In this document: positions 1 to 7,869 of the stretch, piece by piece | How the letters are laid out: every line of letters starts with the position of its first letter | Numbering within the stretch: position 1 is the stretch's first letter | Assembly (NCBI GenBank): GCA_964634755.1 | Contig: CAZWJH010000034.1 | Coordinates: 1-23,042, forward strand | Length of the DNA: 23,042 bases | Direction: 5' to 3' | Origin: JALXDT01 sp964634755 | Lineage (GTDB): Bacteria; Acidobacteriota; Aminicenantia; JAMOAD01 | The notes under the pieces: generated by a model | Told to the model about the DNA's origin: nothing | What the model saw: the letters and a program-made list of their open reading frames with translations, nothing else | Databases searched by the model: none | Position numbers and translations under genes: made by a program

Positions 1-197
1 TTAAAAGACTTTTGGAGAGTGAGGAGGTAGATGATGAGAAAAAGGAGGAGTTGAGAAAATTAAAAAATTCAATCGATCTTTATGAATTAAACAAAAAAAT
101 AGCAAAGTGTTTAAGAGAGCTTGATAATGCTTATGATAACAAGGGTTTGAGCTCTAAGAATTTTGAATTAGATATATCTCTTGACGGGGCACGCTAA
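1..197 (+). CDS. 3' end of an unidentified gene (possibly FlgM-like)
   Basis: The open frame enters from the left edge (first complete codon at 3) and stops with TAA at 195-197, so only about the last 64 residues are present. A TTG lies at 12, but nothing marks it as a start and the frame stays open upstream. The visible part is highly charged and helical, with a run of acidic and lysine residues followed by a pattern like VDDEKKEEL, a spacer, and LNKKIAKCL. That pattern weakly recalls the C-terminal helices of the anti-sigma-28 factor FlgM. The resemblance is by eye, and the extra C-terminal tail is not typical of FlgM. No function can be assigned firmly. The TAA overlaps the ATG of the next small ORF. 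Confidence 0.5.
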   Translation, partial: KRLLESEEVDDEKKEELRKLKNSIDLYELNKKIAKCLRELDNAYDNKGLSSKNFELDISLDGAR

Positions 198-343
198 TGA
201 TATTTATAATAAATTATAAAATTATATTTCAGTTAGATTTTTTTTTGATGAAAAACGAGAAAGCTCTTCCGCCCGATTTAAAATCCGGAAAATTTTATCT
301 TTTCAAAGGAATGAACTCCTTCGTTATTAAACCCAGTAATTAA
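197..343 (+). CDS. possible 48-aa small ORF overlapping the upstream stop
   Basis: ATG at 197-199 shares one base with the upstream TAA (TAATG), an arrangement typical of translational coupling. The frame runs 48 codons to TAA at 341-343. Its first 17 residues are hydrophobic and aromatic, then comes a second Met (ATG at 248), followed by a Pro/Lys/Phe-containing tail. No independent Shine-Dalgarno is visible for either Met. I do not recognise the protein. It could be a small coupled protein, the remnant of a longer gene, or non-coding. Confidence 0.3.
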   Translation: MIFIINYKIIFQLDFFLMKNEKALPPDLKSGKFYLFKGMNSFVIKPSN

Positions 344-461
344 GTTTCAATGTTTTTTTATACTTTCTCTTGTGAAGTATAAAATAAACACTTTTTTTAT
401 TTACATCGAAGGTGAGAAAATGATTTATAGCTATACACTTTGTCATATTTTTAAATTCCCT

Positions 462-1502
462 TTAATCTTCAAAAAGAAGCTTTTCAACAGTTTTATCCCA
501 TTTCAGGTTTGATACCCATTTTTTTCCTATCTCTCCTAATTTTATTAATTTGTTTTTGTCAGAAAATAGTTCATCTATTTTTTTTGAGAGTTTTTTTATG
601 TCATTTTCAGAGACAATTCCTGCTTTTGATTTTAAAACTAACTCTCTGACACCTCCTGAATCCTCTGTTGTTATAATAGGTTTAGCCGAGGCAAATGCCT
701 CTACCGTTACAAATCCATAATCTTCATTAAAAGGAGAATAAAAGACAGCTCCGCAATTTGAATAAAGATTTACTAACTTAGAATTAGAGACTCTCCCCTC
801 AAATCTCACTCTTTCTCCTAGTCCCAAGCTTTTAGTTAAAGCTTTTAGTGTTTTTAATTCAGGGCCATTTCCTGCTATGGTTAACATAATTTCTTTATCT
901 TCTGTAAATTTGAGAGCTTTTATTATTAAATCAACTCTTTTATGTTTCACAAGGCGTGACACTGTAAATATTGTCTTATTATAATTACCTTCTTTATAGT
1001 TTCTTTTGGGTGGAGGTGGGTAGAGAACCTCACTTTTAATTTTACCCCATTTTTCAAGCCTGCTCTTTATATTTTCCGATTGAGTGTAAATCTTTTTCGC
1101 TTTTTTGAGAAAATAATTATCCAATTTGTGAATAAGAATTCTTTTTATTTTTTCTTTAATTTTTGCCTTTTTCCCCAGTGTGGAATAAAATTTCTCCCAA
1201 AGATCATAGTATTCTCTCATTCTGTGATTGATCCATACAGTATGGTTCGGATGTTTGAGAGCATAAGAGGGATATTTAAATGAAATGAGCTTGTCTATTG
1301 TATCTCCTATACCGTCTTCTTCTACATCAATTAATCTTGTGGAAATGTATGCTGAGAAGACTCTTGAAAATCTGTTTTGGGGAGTTCTCAGTAATTCTGC
1401 GGTAAAGCCGTATTCATTTATGGCTGAAACTAATTCCTTTGCTATTATTATATGTCCGCCTTCTACAAAAGGTCCATCAGATGTAGCTACCAGAATTTTC
1501 AT
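462..1502 (-). CDS. GT4-family glycosyltransferase (group 1)
   Basis: This 346-aa protein has the two-Rossmann GT-B layout. The N-terminus (MKILVATSDG, then a Gly-Gly and an amphipathic helix) forms the acceptor half. A linker reads VLYPPPP around 159-165. The donor half shows SRLVKHKRVD at 182-191 with the expected basic residues, AGNGPEL at 210-216, and an EX7E motif with Glu260 and Glu268, the hallmark of retaining GT4 enzymes. It would transfer a sugar from a nucleotide-sugar, most likely to a surface polysaccharide or lipid; the acceptor cannot be read from sequence. The ATG at 1502 is preceded by AAAGGAG at good spacing, which supports this start. The gene is monocistronic and divergent from the lipoprotein-kinase operon. 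Confidence 0.88.
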   Translation of the reverse strand: MKILVATSDGPFVEGGHIIIAKELVSAINEYGFTAELLRTPQNRFSRVFSAYISTRLIDVEEDGIGDTIDKLISFKYPSYALKHPNHTVWINHRMREYYDLWEKFYSTLGKKAKIKEKIKRILIHKLDNYFLKKAKKIYTQSENIKSRLEKWGKIKSEVLYPPPPKRNYKEGNYNKTIFTVSRLVKHKRVDLIIKALKFTEDKEIMLTIAGNGPELKTLKALTKSLGLGERVRFEGRVSNSKLVNLYSNCGAVFYSPFNEDYGFVTVEAFASAKPIITTEDSGGVRELVLKSKAGIVSENDIKKLSKKIDELFSDKNKLIKLGEIGKKWVSNLKWDKTVEKLLFED

Positions 1503-1570
1503 TTTTCTCCTTTAATAATAAATAATATCAATTTTTTGTATTTTTTTCTAATATAATGTTTTATAAATAC

Positions 1571-1599
1571 TTGACAGGGGAATTATTTTTTTTGATAAT
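1571..1599 (+). promoter_or_regulatory. sigma70-type promoter of the lipoprotein-kinase-fabH-lptB operon
   Basis: TTGACA (1571-1576) and GATAAT (1594-1599) are separated by exactly 17 bp. Transcription would start near 1606, giving a leader of about 27 nt that contains the ribosome-binding site. This is the only strong plus-strand promoter I see before the seven-gene operon. Confidence 0.75.
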
Positions 1600-1614
1600 C
1601 TTTTTCTAAGTTCA

Positions 1615-1635
1615 AGAGGAGGAGAGGATGTAGTG
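1615..1635 (+). promoter_or_regulatory. extended purine-rich RBS with an ATG-TAG start-stop before the GTG start
   Basis: A purine run, AGAGGAGGAGAGG (1615-1627), is followed by ATG (1628-1630), then TAG (1631-1633), whose last base is the first base of the GTG start (1633-1635). AGGAGG is 5 nt from the ATG and 10 nt from the GTG. GAGAGG is 5 nt from the GTG. Ribosomes could therefore be drawn to the dead-end ATG or to the real GTG. Confidence 0.5.
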
Positions 1636-3129
1636 AAAAAAGCTATTTTTATTTTGTTTATTTTATTTTTTTACTCATGTTCCACAAATAGAGTTGAAGT
1701 TAAGCAGGTTGAGTCAAAAAAAGGTAAAAAACTCTGTGTAGAGAGAAAATATTTGGAATTTGTGGGAAAAGGGGATTACTATTTTCAAAAGAAAAATCTT
1801 TTTAGCTGGAGACAGGTAATTGATTATTATTATAAAGCTTTTAAAATAAAAGAAGATAACAAGCTAATGAAAAAGGTTATTCTAGCTTTTGCTCTTGAAA
1901 TTGTAAGAGAAAAGCAAGAGTTAATTATAAGTAATAAATATCTGAAACTTTTTGGAAAATTTAACTTTGTCCCTGCAGATGAGAAGGAGAGAATTATTCT
2001 TAATGTTCTTGAAAGTATGAAAGGCTCTGTTTTTATCAGAAACAAGAAGGTAGAAACACTTAATGGACTTAGAATGAAAATTGATAAGAGTGTTTTTGAT
2101 CTTGAAAACTCTGATATTGACTCATGTTTTTATCTTCTTTCCCTCAAAAGAGCTTTTAAGCACAAAGAGTATTTAAAATCTTTTGAACTTTTAAGTAAAA
2201 GATTTTCCACATCACCGCTTTTTATTTACTTAAATAATTTTAATACAAAAGAGGATATTGGGAAAAAATATCCGAATTTTGCCGAATATTGTGTTAAAAA
2301 AGCTTATTTTTTATTTAAAAGAGGAAAGAGTCCCGAGGCTTTAAAATACTTTGAAAGAGCATTAAAACTGATTCCTGATTATGTCAAAGCATACACAGGT
2401 GCAGCTTCCGTTTGGTTTTTCTTTTATGAAGTGTTTTCAAAAGCAATGGAGTACTATAATTTGGCTTTAAAATATGATAGGAAGAATCCGACCGCTCTTC
2501 TTGGAAAAGGGGTGTGCTTGCAAAAATTGAAGAAATACGATGAATCAACCACTGTTCTTGATAATCTTTTAATGGTTCAAGCGCTTTATCACGGAGAGGC
2601 GTATTATTACAAGGCTTATAATTTTCTTTATAAGGGTGATTTAGAAGAAGCGAATAAACAGATAAATCTTTCAAAACTCTATCTCCCTGATTCTGGAGAT
2701 GTAAACTTTTTGTCAGGGTTAATAAATTTAAAAGAAGGGAATTTGAGAAATGCTGAGGAAGATTTTTTGAAATCTTTGGAAGATGATAGCTTTAAAAGAT
2801 GTGAACCTTATTTTTATATTGGGAAAATTAAGTCTATTTTAAAAAAGAAAAAGTACGGTCTATATTTTGGTAAATTCTTGAGATGTATTGAAAAAAAGAG
2901 ATTATATTTGAGAGCAAAAGCTTTAGTTTTGGTGAAAAAGAATTCAATGGATTTTGATAAAAGGATGGAATTAAAAAAATTAAAAAGAAAGATTACTTCT
3001 TTTAAGAAAACCAGTGTTTTTTTATTAAAAGAGATAATGAGTGTGATAAATTTTCAAAGGAAATATATAAAGCTAAAGAAAAATGTTTTAGTAGAAATTA
3101 AAAAATGGAAGAGTTGTGTTTTATTGTAA
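1633..3129 (+). CDS. TPR-containing lipoprotein
   Basis: The 498-aa product starts with GTG. It has a short Lys-Lys, hydrophobic signal sequence ending in FFYSC, so Cys16 is the likely lipidated residue. The lipobox is degenerate (Phe at -3, Tyr at -2), so lipidation is probable rather than certain. Residues from about 217 to 395 contain TPR-like helix pairs, with sequences such as EALKYFERALKLIPDY and GDLEEANKQI. The N-terminal part is helical without a recognised domain, and the last 100 residues are very Lys-rich. It probably acts as an envelope scaffold for protein-protein contacts. It is the first gene of the operon, 63 bp before the Ser/Thr kinase, which suggests it works with the kinase, perhaps as a partner of the kinase's periplasmic TPRs. 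That role is inferred. Confidence 0.75.
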   Translation: MKKAIFILFILFFYSCSTNRVEVKQVESKKGKKLCVERKYLEFVGKGDYYFQKKNLFSWRQVIDYYYKAFKIKEDNKLMKKVILAFALEIVREKQELIISNKYLKLFGKFNFVPADEKERIILNVLESMKGSVFIRNKKVETLNGLRMKIDKSVFDLENSDIDSCFYLLSLKRAFKHKEYLKSFELLSKRFSTSPLFIYLNNFNTKEDIGKKYPNFAEYCVKKAYFLFKRGKSPEALKYFERALKLIPDYVKAYTGAASVWFFFYEVFSKAMEYYNLALKYDRKNPTALLGKGVCLQKLKKYDESTTVLDNLLMVQALYHGEAYYYKAYNFLYKGDLEEANKQINLSKLYLPDSGDVNFLSGLINLKEGNLRNAEEDFLKSLEDDSFKRCEPYFYIGKIKSILKKKKYGLYFGKFLRCIEKKRLYLRAKALVLVKKNSMDFDKRMELKKLKRKITSFKKTSVFLLKEIMSVINFQRKYIKLKKNVLVEIKKWKSCVLL

Positions 3130-3144
3130 AAAAATCAAGAATAA

Positions 3145-3173
3145 GTGAAAGAAGCTTGAAATAGGTTTATAAT
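3145..3173 (+). promoter_or_regulatory. possible internal promoter before the kinase gene
   Basis: GTGAAA (3145-3150) and a perfect TATAAT (3168-3173) are 17 bp apart in the 63-bp gap before the kinase. Initiation would fall near 3180, leaving a very short leader. The -35 matches four of six consensus bases, so this is a modest candidate for separate kinase expression. Confidence 0.35.
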
Positions 3174-3192
3174 AAAGGTAAGATAGGTTATT

Positions 3193-5943
3193 ATGGAAAA
3201 AGATATTATTATTTGTCCATATTGCGGTGCTGAAAATAAGGGGGACTCAAACTTTTGTATAAAGTGTGGTTATCCTTTAAATGCTGATATTACTCCTACG
3301 ATGGAAGTAAGCAGGGAGATATTTTTTGTAGGAAAAGTTATTGATGATAGGTATGAAGTTTTAAAGTTGGTTGGGAAAGGTGGTATGGGTATGGTTTATC
3401 TTGCAAAGGATAAAAGATTGAAAAAAAATGTTGCGATAAAAACACTACCGCCTTCTCTTTTGGAAGATAAAACTTTCAAGGAAAGATTAGTTAGGGAGGC
3501 TGTAACTTTGGGGCAAATAGAGCACCCTAATATTTGCAATGTATATGATATTGTTGTCAAGAATGATTATGCTTATATAGTGATGCAATACATAGAAGGC
3601 GAAAGCCTTGCGGATTTATTAAAAGAAGGAAAACTTGATTTTGAAAGAGCTCTTGATATAGCTTTGCAAATAGCAGATGGGTTAAAGGCAGCTCACGAAA
3701 GAGGGATAATTCACAGAGATATAAAACCTTCTAATATTTTTGTTTCTAAAGATGGTTTTGTGAAAATTCTTGATTTCGGACTTGCTAAGACCGTAGAAAG
3801 TGAGGGGAAGAGCGAATTAGAGTATAATTTGACCGAAACCGGTATGATTGTCGGAACAGTTTCATATATGTCTCCAGAGCAAGCGGAGGGTAAAAAACTT
3901 GACAATCGTTCGGATATCTTTTCCTTTGGTATCGTTCTTTATGAAATGTTTACAGGAAGAAGGCCGTTTGAGGGTAACTCTCATCTTTCTGTTCTTGCAA
4001 ATATTCTTTCAAAGGAAGAAGCTCTTCCTTCGAGGGTTAAAAGCACTCTTCCGAGAGAGTTAGATGAAATCATAAAGAAAGCCTTGAAAAAAGATAGAGA
4101 TAAAAGATATCAAGATATGTCTGAGTTAAAAGATGACCTATTAAAATTGAAAGAAATGAGCCCGGAATCTATATCACAAAAAAAAGATGTAAATAGTTTA
4201 GTTTGGGGAGCTATTTCTGCTATCTTCCTTTTTCTTATTGTCTTTTTCTTTTTAGTAAAACCAATGTTTAAAAAGCCTTTGATAATAGTTTTGAAATCCG
4301 AAACTTCAAAAGAGGTTTCGAAGCTTTTGGGTCAAGAAATAGAATTTCTTTTAGACAGATCACTCTCCCAATTTAATTCTTATGAAATTATGGGAAGCGA
4401 GGGCTATAAAGATCTTTTGAAAAAATGGAAAAATAAGAGCACTTTGATAAAAAAAGAAAGGGTTAAGTTTTTTATATTACCAACTGTAACAAAAATAGGT
4501 GAAATGATAAACATTGATACAACCTTATACTTTCCAAAGAATGTAAAGAAAGTAATTACGGTTAATGGAGAAGGGAATTCAAGCATCCTTTCTTATCAAG
4601 TGGATAAAATAACAGAGAGAATAAAAGAATATTTAAATGTAAAAAAGGAAATAAAAGCTAAAAAGATATCAGAAATGCTTACTTCTGATTGGAGTGCGTT
4701 TGTGCACTTTTTTCATGGTTATAGATCATGGAAAGAACTCTACATTTCAGATGCTGAGCAGTTTTTTAAAAAAGCCTTAAATTATGATAATAAAATGGCT
4801 CTTCCCTATTATTATCTTGCGGAAATTTCTATTTTTAATGGAGATTATAGGAGTGCGAAAAAGTTTATTGAAAAAGCTTATGAAGAAAGCGCATCATTAA
4901 GTAATTATGATCAATCAATTATTAAAGCTCTCTATTCAAAGCTTGAGCTAAAATTTAAAGATGAAAGAAAGTATTTGAAAAATATAATAAAAATGAAGCC
5001 AAGAGATAAACTTTCTTATTATAATCTTGGAGAATCGTATTTTCATAGAGGGGAGGTAAAGAAGGCTCTTTCTTATTATAAAAAAGCCCTTGATATAGAT
5101 AAAGATTTTTCACTTGCATTGAACCATGCAGGATTTTGTCTTTCTTACCTTGGAGAGCATATAAAAGCTTTGGATTTTTTAGAAAGGTATAAAGAGTTAA
5201 ACAAGGGAGCTAATGCTTATGATAGTTTAGGAGATGGCTTCTTTTATATGGGGGATTATCTAAATGCAAGAAACAATAAACTCACTGCAATAAATATAAA
5301 TAAAAACTTGGATTGGATTTATTATTCCTTGGCATATATTTACTTTATTGACGGGGATTTAAAAAGTGCTTATAAGTACAATAAGATCTATTCAAATAGA
5401 TCGAAGTCAGATGAGAATAAAGCAAGAGCATTGTTCCAACAAGCACTTTTTGATTTTTATAGTGGAAACATAAAAAAAGCGGAAGAAAAAATTAATAATG
5501 CTATAAATACATATAGTTCAGAGAGGATTTATACAATAATTCCTGAATTTTTTTATCTAAAGGGAAGAGTAGCTGTTGTTGAAAATAATTTAGGAATTGC
5601 TAAAAAAGAACTTGGAATTTTGGAAAAGGTTGTAAATAGATATAAAATAAATGAAAAAAGGTATTTCCCAGTTTTTAAATTTTATTTGAGCTTAAAAGCT
5701 TTTATTTTGAATAAAGAGGATAAGATAGAAGAGTCAAACAAAACAATGAGAAAGCTTATTAAGATGAAGGAGAAATTGGGATACTGGAGTACTTTTTTTA
5801 ATTATCCTTACTTCTTGTATGATTATATTACAATATTGAAAGAGCAGAGAAAAGATTTTAAAAAGATTTTAAAAAAATTAAATGAATATAATCCCTATTT
5901 CTATCAGAAAATGGCTAAAGTGGACAAAATAAATAATTTTTGA
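3193..5943 (+). CDS. membrane Ser/Thr protein kinase with N-terminal zinc ribbon and C-terminal TPRs
   Basis: The 916-aa protein has a modular order. A zinc ribbon (Cys8, Cys11, Cys22, Cys25) comes first. A Hanks-type kinase domain spans about 54-320, with the Gly-rich loop GKGGMGMVY (61-69), Lys83, Glu102, His174-Arg175-Asp176, Asp194-Phe195-Gly196 and an SPE in place of APE (227-229). All catalytic residues are present, so it should be active. One transmembrane helix (about 335-356) follows. An alpha/beta region (about 362-490) and TPR repeats from about 499 to 840 would lie outside the cytoplasmic membrane. The layout implies external binding that controls cytoplasmic phosphorylation. The start follows a weak AGG site, and the next gene begins 23 bp downstream. 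The substrate is unknown; the neighbouring pseudokinase-like protein is an obvious candidate partner. Confidence 0.92.
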   Translation: MEKDIIICPYCGAENKGDSNFCIKCGYPLNADITPTMEVSREIFFVGKVIDDRYEVLKLVGKGGMGMVYLAKDKRLKKNVAIKTLPPSLLEDKTFKERLVREAVTLGQIEHPNICNVYDIVVKNDYAYIVMQYIEGESLADLLKEGKLDFERALDIALQIADGLKAAHERGIIHRDIKPSNIFVSKDGFVKILDFGLAKTVESEGKSELEYNLTETGMIVGTVSYMSPEQAEGKKLDNRSDIFSFGIVLYEMFTGRRPFEGNSHLSVLANILSKEEALPSRVKSTLPRELDEIIKKALKKDRDKRYQDMSELKDDLLKLKEMSPESISQKKDVNSLVWGAISAIFLFLIVFFFLVKPMFKKPLIIVLKSETSKEVSKLLGQEIEFLLDRSLSQFNSYEIMGSEGYKDLLKKWKNKSTLIKKERVKFFILPTVTKIGEMINIDTTLYFPKNVKKVITVNGEGNSSILSYQVDKITERIKEYLNVKKEIKAKKISEMLTSDWSAFVHFFHGYRSWKELYISDAEQFFKKALNYDNKMALPYYYLAEISIFNGDYRSAKKFIEKAYEESASLSNYDQSIIKALYSKLELKFKDERKYLKNIIKMKPRDKLSYYNLGESYFHRGEVKKALSYYKKALDIDKDFSLALNHAGFCLSYLGEHIKALDFLERYKELNKGANAYDSLGDGFFYMGDYLNARNNKLTAININKNLDWIYYSLAYIYFIDGDLKSAYKYNKIYSNRSKSDENKARALFQQALFDFYSGNIKKAEEKINNAINTYSSERIYTIIPEFFYLKGRVAVVENNLGIAKKELGILEKVVNRYKINEKRYFPVFKFYLSLKAFILNKEDKIEESNKTMRKLIKMKEKLGYWSTFFNYPYFLYDYITILKEQRKDFKKILKKLNEYNPYFYQKMAKVDKINNF

Positions 5944-5966
5944 TATAAATTACTGAGAGGTGTATT

Positions 5967-7847
5967 ATGGAAGGAAAAAGGTTTGGAACTCTTTTTTTTA
6001 CTAAGAAGTTAAGAAATATTTATTTAGGTGAAGAGTTTAGACTTTTTAAGATTGATGATAATGGGAATAGGGAGTTAAAGCTTGGAATTATAATATCTGA
6101 CAAACTCAAGCTTAAAAAAGATGACATTTTACCTTACTTTAAATTGTTCGAAAACTCAAAGATGAAGAATCTTGTTGTTGGAGAGGAAGTTCAGATTGTT
6201 AAAAATAGGACGGTAGTTGTTTCTCCCTACATGAAAGAATTTAGAACTCTATCTGAAATTCTTGAAGCAGCATTTAATAAAGGTAATGGAATTTCTCTTG
6301 ATAATGCTGTCCATATTCTTATGTCAATTTTGGACATTGCCCTTGCTTTTAAGCAATCTTATTCTTCAAATATGAATAATCTCTATTTTTTACCCATTCC
6401 AGATGATATAGGTTTTAATAGTGATGGAGCTGTTTTTTATAGATATCCTATTTGTAATTTTCTTTTAGGTAGAAATGCTGGTATAGAGGAAGTTATCTCA
6501 GAAAATTTCCCATATCTTTTTGCTCCAGGAAAAGAGATTTCCGAGAAAGAAGAGGTTTATGCTTTTACTTCGCTTTTTTACTTTATGCTGACAGGGAAGA
6601 GAATTAATGAGATGTCAGAGGATATAGATACTGCATATATTGCTTCTTCAAAGCTATCGGTACCTTATGACCTTTACAAGACAATTCCTGAATTTGTCGT
6701 TCCTCGAATAGAAAAAGGTTTTAGTGGAGATTATATAAATCTACAGGATATGCAGAAGGATTTTGAAGAGATTATTATGGATGGGGAAATAACACCTTCC
6801 ACTTTTAATTTAGCTTTTTATATAAATTCATTGTTTAGAGAAGAGAATAAAAAAGAGCTAAAGGAGATTGAGGAAGAAGAGAAGCTGGAAATTCCTCCTG
6901 ATGAAATAGAATTGCAAAAAGAGAAAGAGAAAGAGATTGAAAAGGAAATATTTAGTACAATGGAGGAACTTGAGGAAAAAGGCGGAAATAAAGGTATATT
7001 TGTTGTTATTGGAATAGCTGCGGTTATTATTATAACATTAGTTATCTTTTTTATGTCTCGGGAGAAAAAAACAGTTATTGTTCAGAACCCTCAGCAGCAA
7101 CAAATTAATGTTGAAGAGTTAGCAAAGAAAATAGAGGAAAAGTTATCTGCGAAGTATGAAGAAAAGATAAAAGCAATTGAAGAGCAATATAAACAGGATA
7201 TAGCAAAGATAAAAGATGAGCAAAAAAGAAAGGCTCTTCTTGAAGAGAGACAGAGAAGGATTGCTGCTCTTAAACAGCAACAGCAGCAGGAAAAAAAACA
7301 AGCAGTAAAGCAGGCAATTGAAACTATTAAGAAAACCAAAACAACAACAGAAGTTAGTAGTAAGCCAGAAAGTAAAGGGAGTACGCCTAATAATCTTTCT
7401 ACTCAAACGAAGCAAACCGTGTCTCCTGTTAATGACCAAGTTCCTAAGCAGACAAAAGAGATTCGAGAAAATGCACCTGCTACCAAAGAACAGCAAACAG
7501 TAGAGAAACCAAAAGTAGAGCAAAAACTTCAAGAGCCAACTTTTAAGGAAGGCGATATTGTTCCTATTTCGACTCTTGATAGCAAAATAAAGATTTTAAA
7601 GCAAGTAAGTCCTTATCTTACTTACAAAGATGTTAAGGCAGGTACTGTTGTAAGAGTAATTATGCAGGTTTTAATTAATGAAGAAGGGAAGGTGGAAAAA
7701 TTTAGAATATTGAGAGTTTTCCCTGTGGTAGCAAATATGCATAGTAAGATAAAGAATGTTATATATAAATGGCGTTTTTCTAAACCTCTTAGGGAGGGGA
7801 AAAAGGTAAAGGTGTGGAAGACAATCTCACTCGCAATTAAAAAATGA
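5967..7847 (+). CDS. membrane pseudokinase-like protein with coiled coil and TonB-type C-terminal domain
   Basis: The 626-aa protein has four parts. Residues 1-270 resemble a degenerate Hanks kinase C-lobe. TLSEILEAA and a following helix match the hinge/alphaE region, LYFLPIPDDIGFNSDG (139-154) sits where the HRD and DFG loops would be but lacks both, and EVYAFTSLFYFMLTGKRI (196-213) matches the alphaF helix. One transmembrane helix follows (about 344-363). A Gln/Lys-rich coiled coil (about 381-455) and a low-complexity Thr/Pro/Lys linker come next. The last 95 residues end in the TonB C-terminal pattern, with Gly559, VVRVIMQVLINEEGKV and KWRFSKPLREGKKVKV. The linker and TonB-like domain should be periplasmic. 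GAGAGG 6 nt before the ATG fixes the start. Kinase-fold ancestry is judged by eye; the TonB-like end is clearer. Confidence 0.7.
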   Translation: MEGKRFGTLFFTKKLRNIYLGEEFRLFKIDDNGNRELKLGIIISDKLKLKKDDILPYFKLFENSKMKNLVVGEEVQIVKNRTVVVSPYMKEFRTLSEILEAAFNKGNGISLDNAVHILMSILDIALAFKQSYSSNMNNLYFLPIPDDIGFNSDGAVFYRYPICNFLLGRNAGIEEVISENFPYLFAPGKEISEKEEVYAFTSLFYFMLTGKRINEMSEDIDTAYIASSKLSVPYDLYKTIPEFVVPRIEKGFSGDYINLQDMQKDFEEIIMDGEITPSTFNLAFYINSLFREENKKELKEIEEEEKLEIPPDEIELQKEKEKEIEKEIFSTMEELEEKGGNKGIFVVIGIAAVIIITLVIFFMSREKKTVIVQNPQQQQINVEELAKKIEEKLSAKYEEKIKAIEEQYKQDIAKIKDEQKRKALLEERQRRIAALKQQQQQEKKQAVKQAIETIKKTKTTTEVSSKPESKGSTPNNLSTQTKQTVSPVNDQVPKQTKEIRENAPATKEQQTVEKPKVEQKLQEPTFKEGDIVPISTLDSKIKILKQVSPYLTYKDVKAGTVVRVIMQVLINEEGKVEKFRILRVFPVVANMHSKIKNVIYKWRFSKPLREGKKVKVWKTISLAIKK

Positions 7848-7869
7848 TTCTGAAATAAGGAGAAGTTCA

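Noticed and set aside
359..381. Hairpin TATACTT/AAGTATA as a terminator between the small ORF and the glycosyltransferase
   Set aside because: The stem is AT-only. On the plus strand the T-run is about ten bases away, and on the minus strand an A-run follows, so it does not fit an intrinsic terminator.
7091..7532. Two long minus-strand ORFs opposite the pseudokinase-TonB gene, rich in Cys, Phe and Leu
   Set aside because: They are the complement of the Gln/Lys-rich coiled-coil and linker codons, have no ribosome-binding site, and resemble no protein family.
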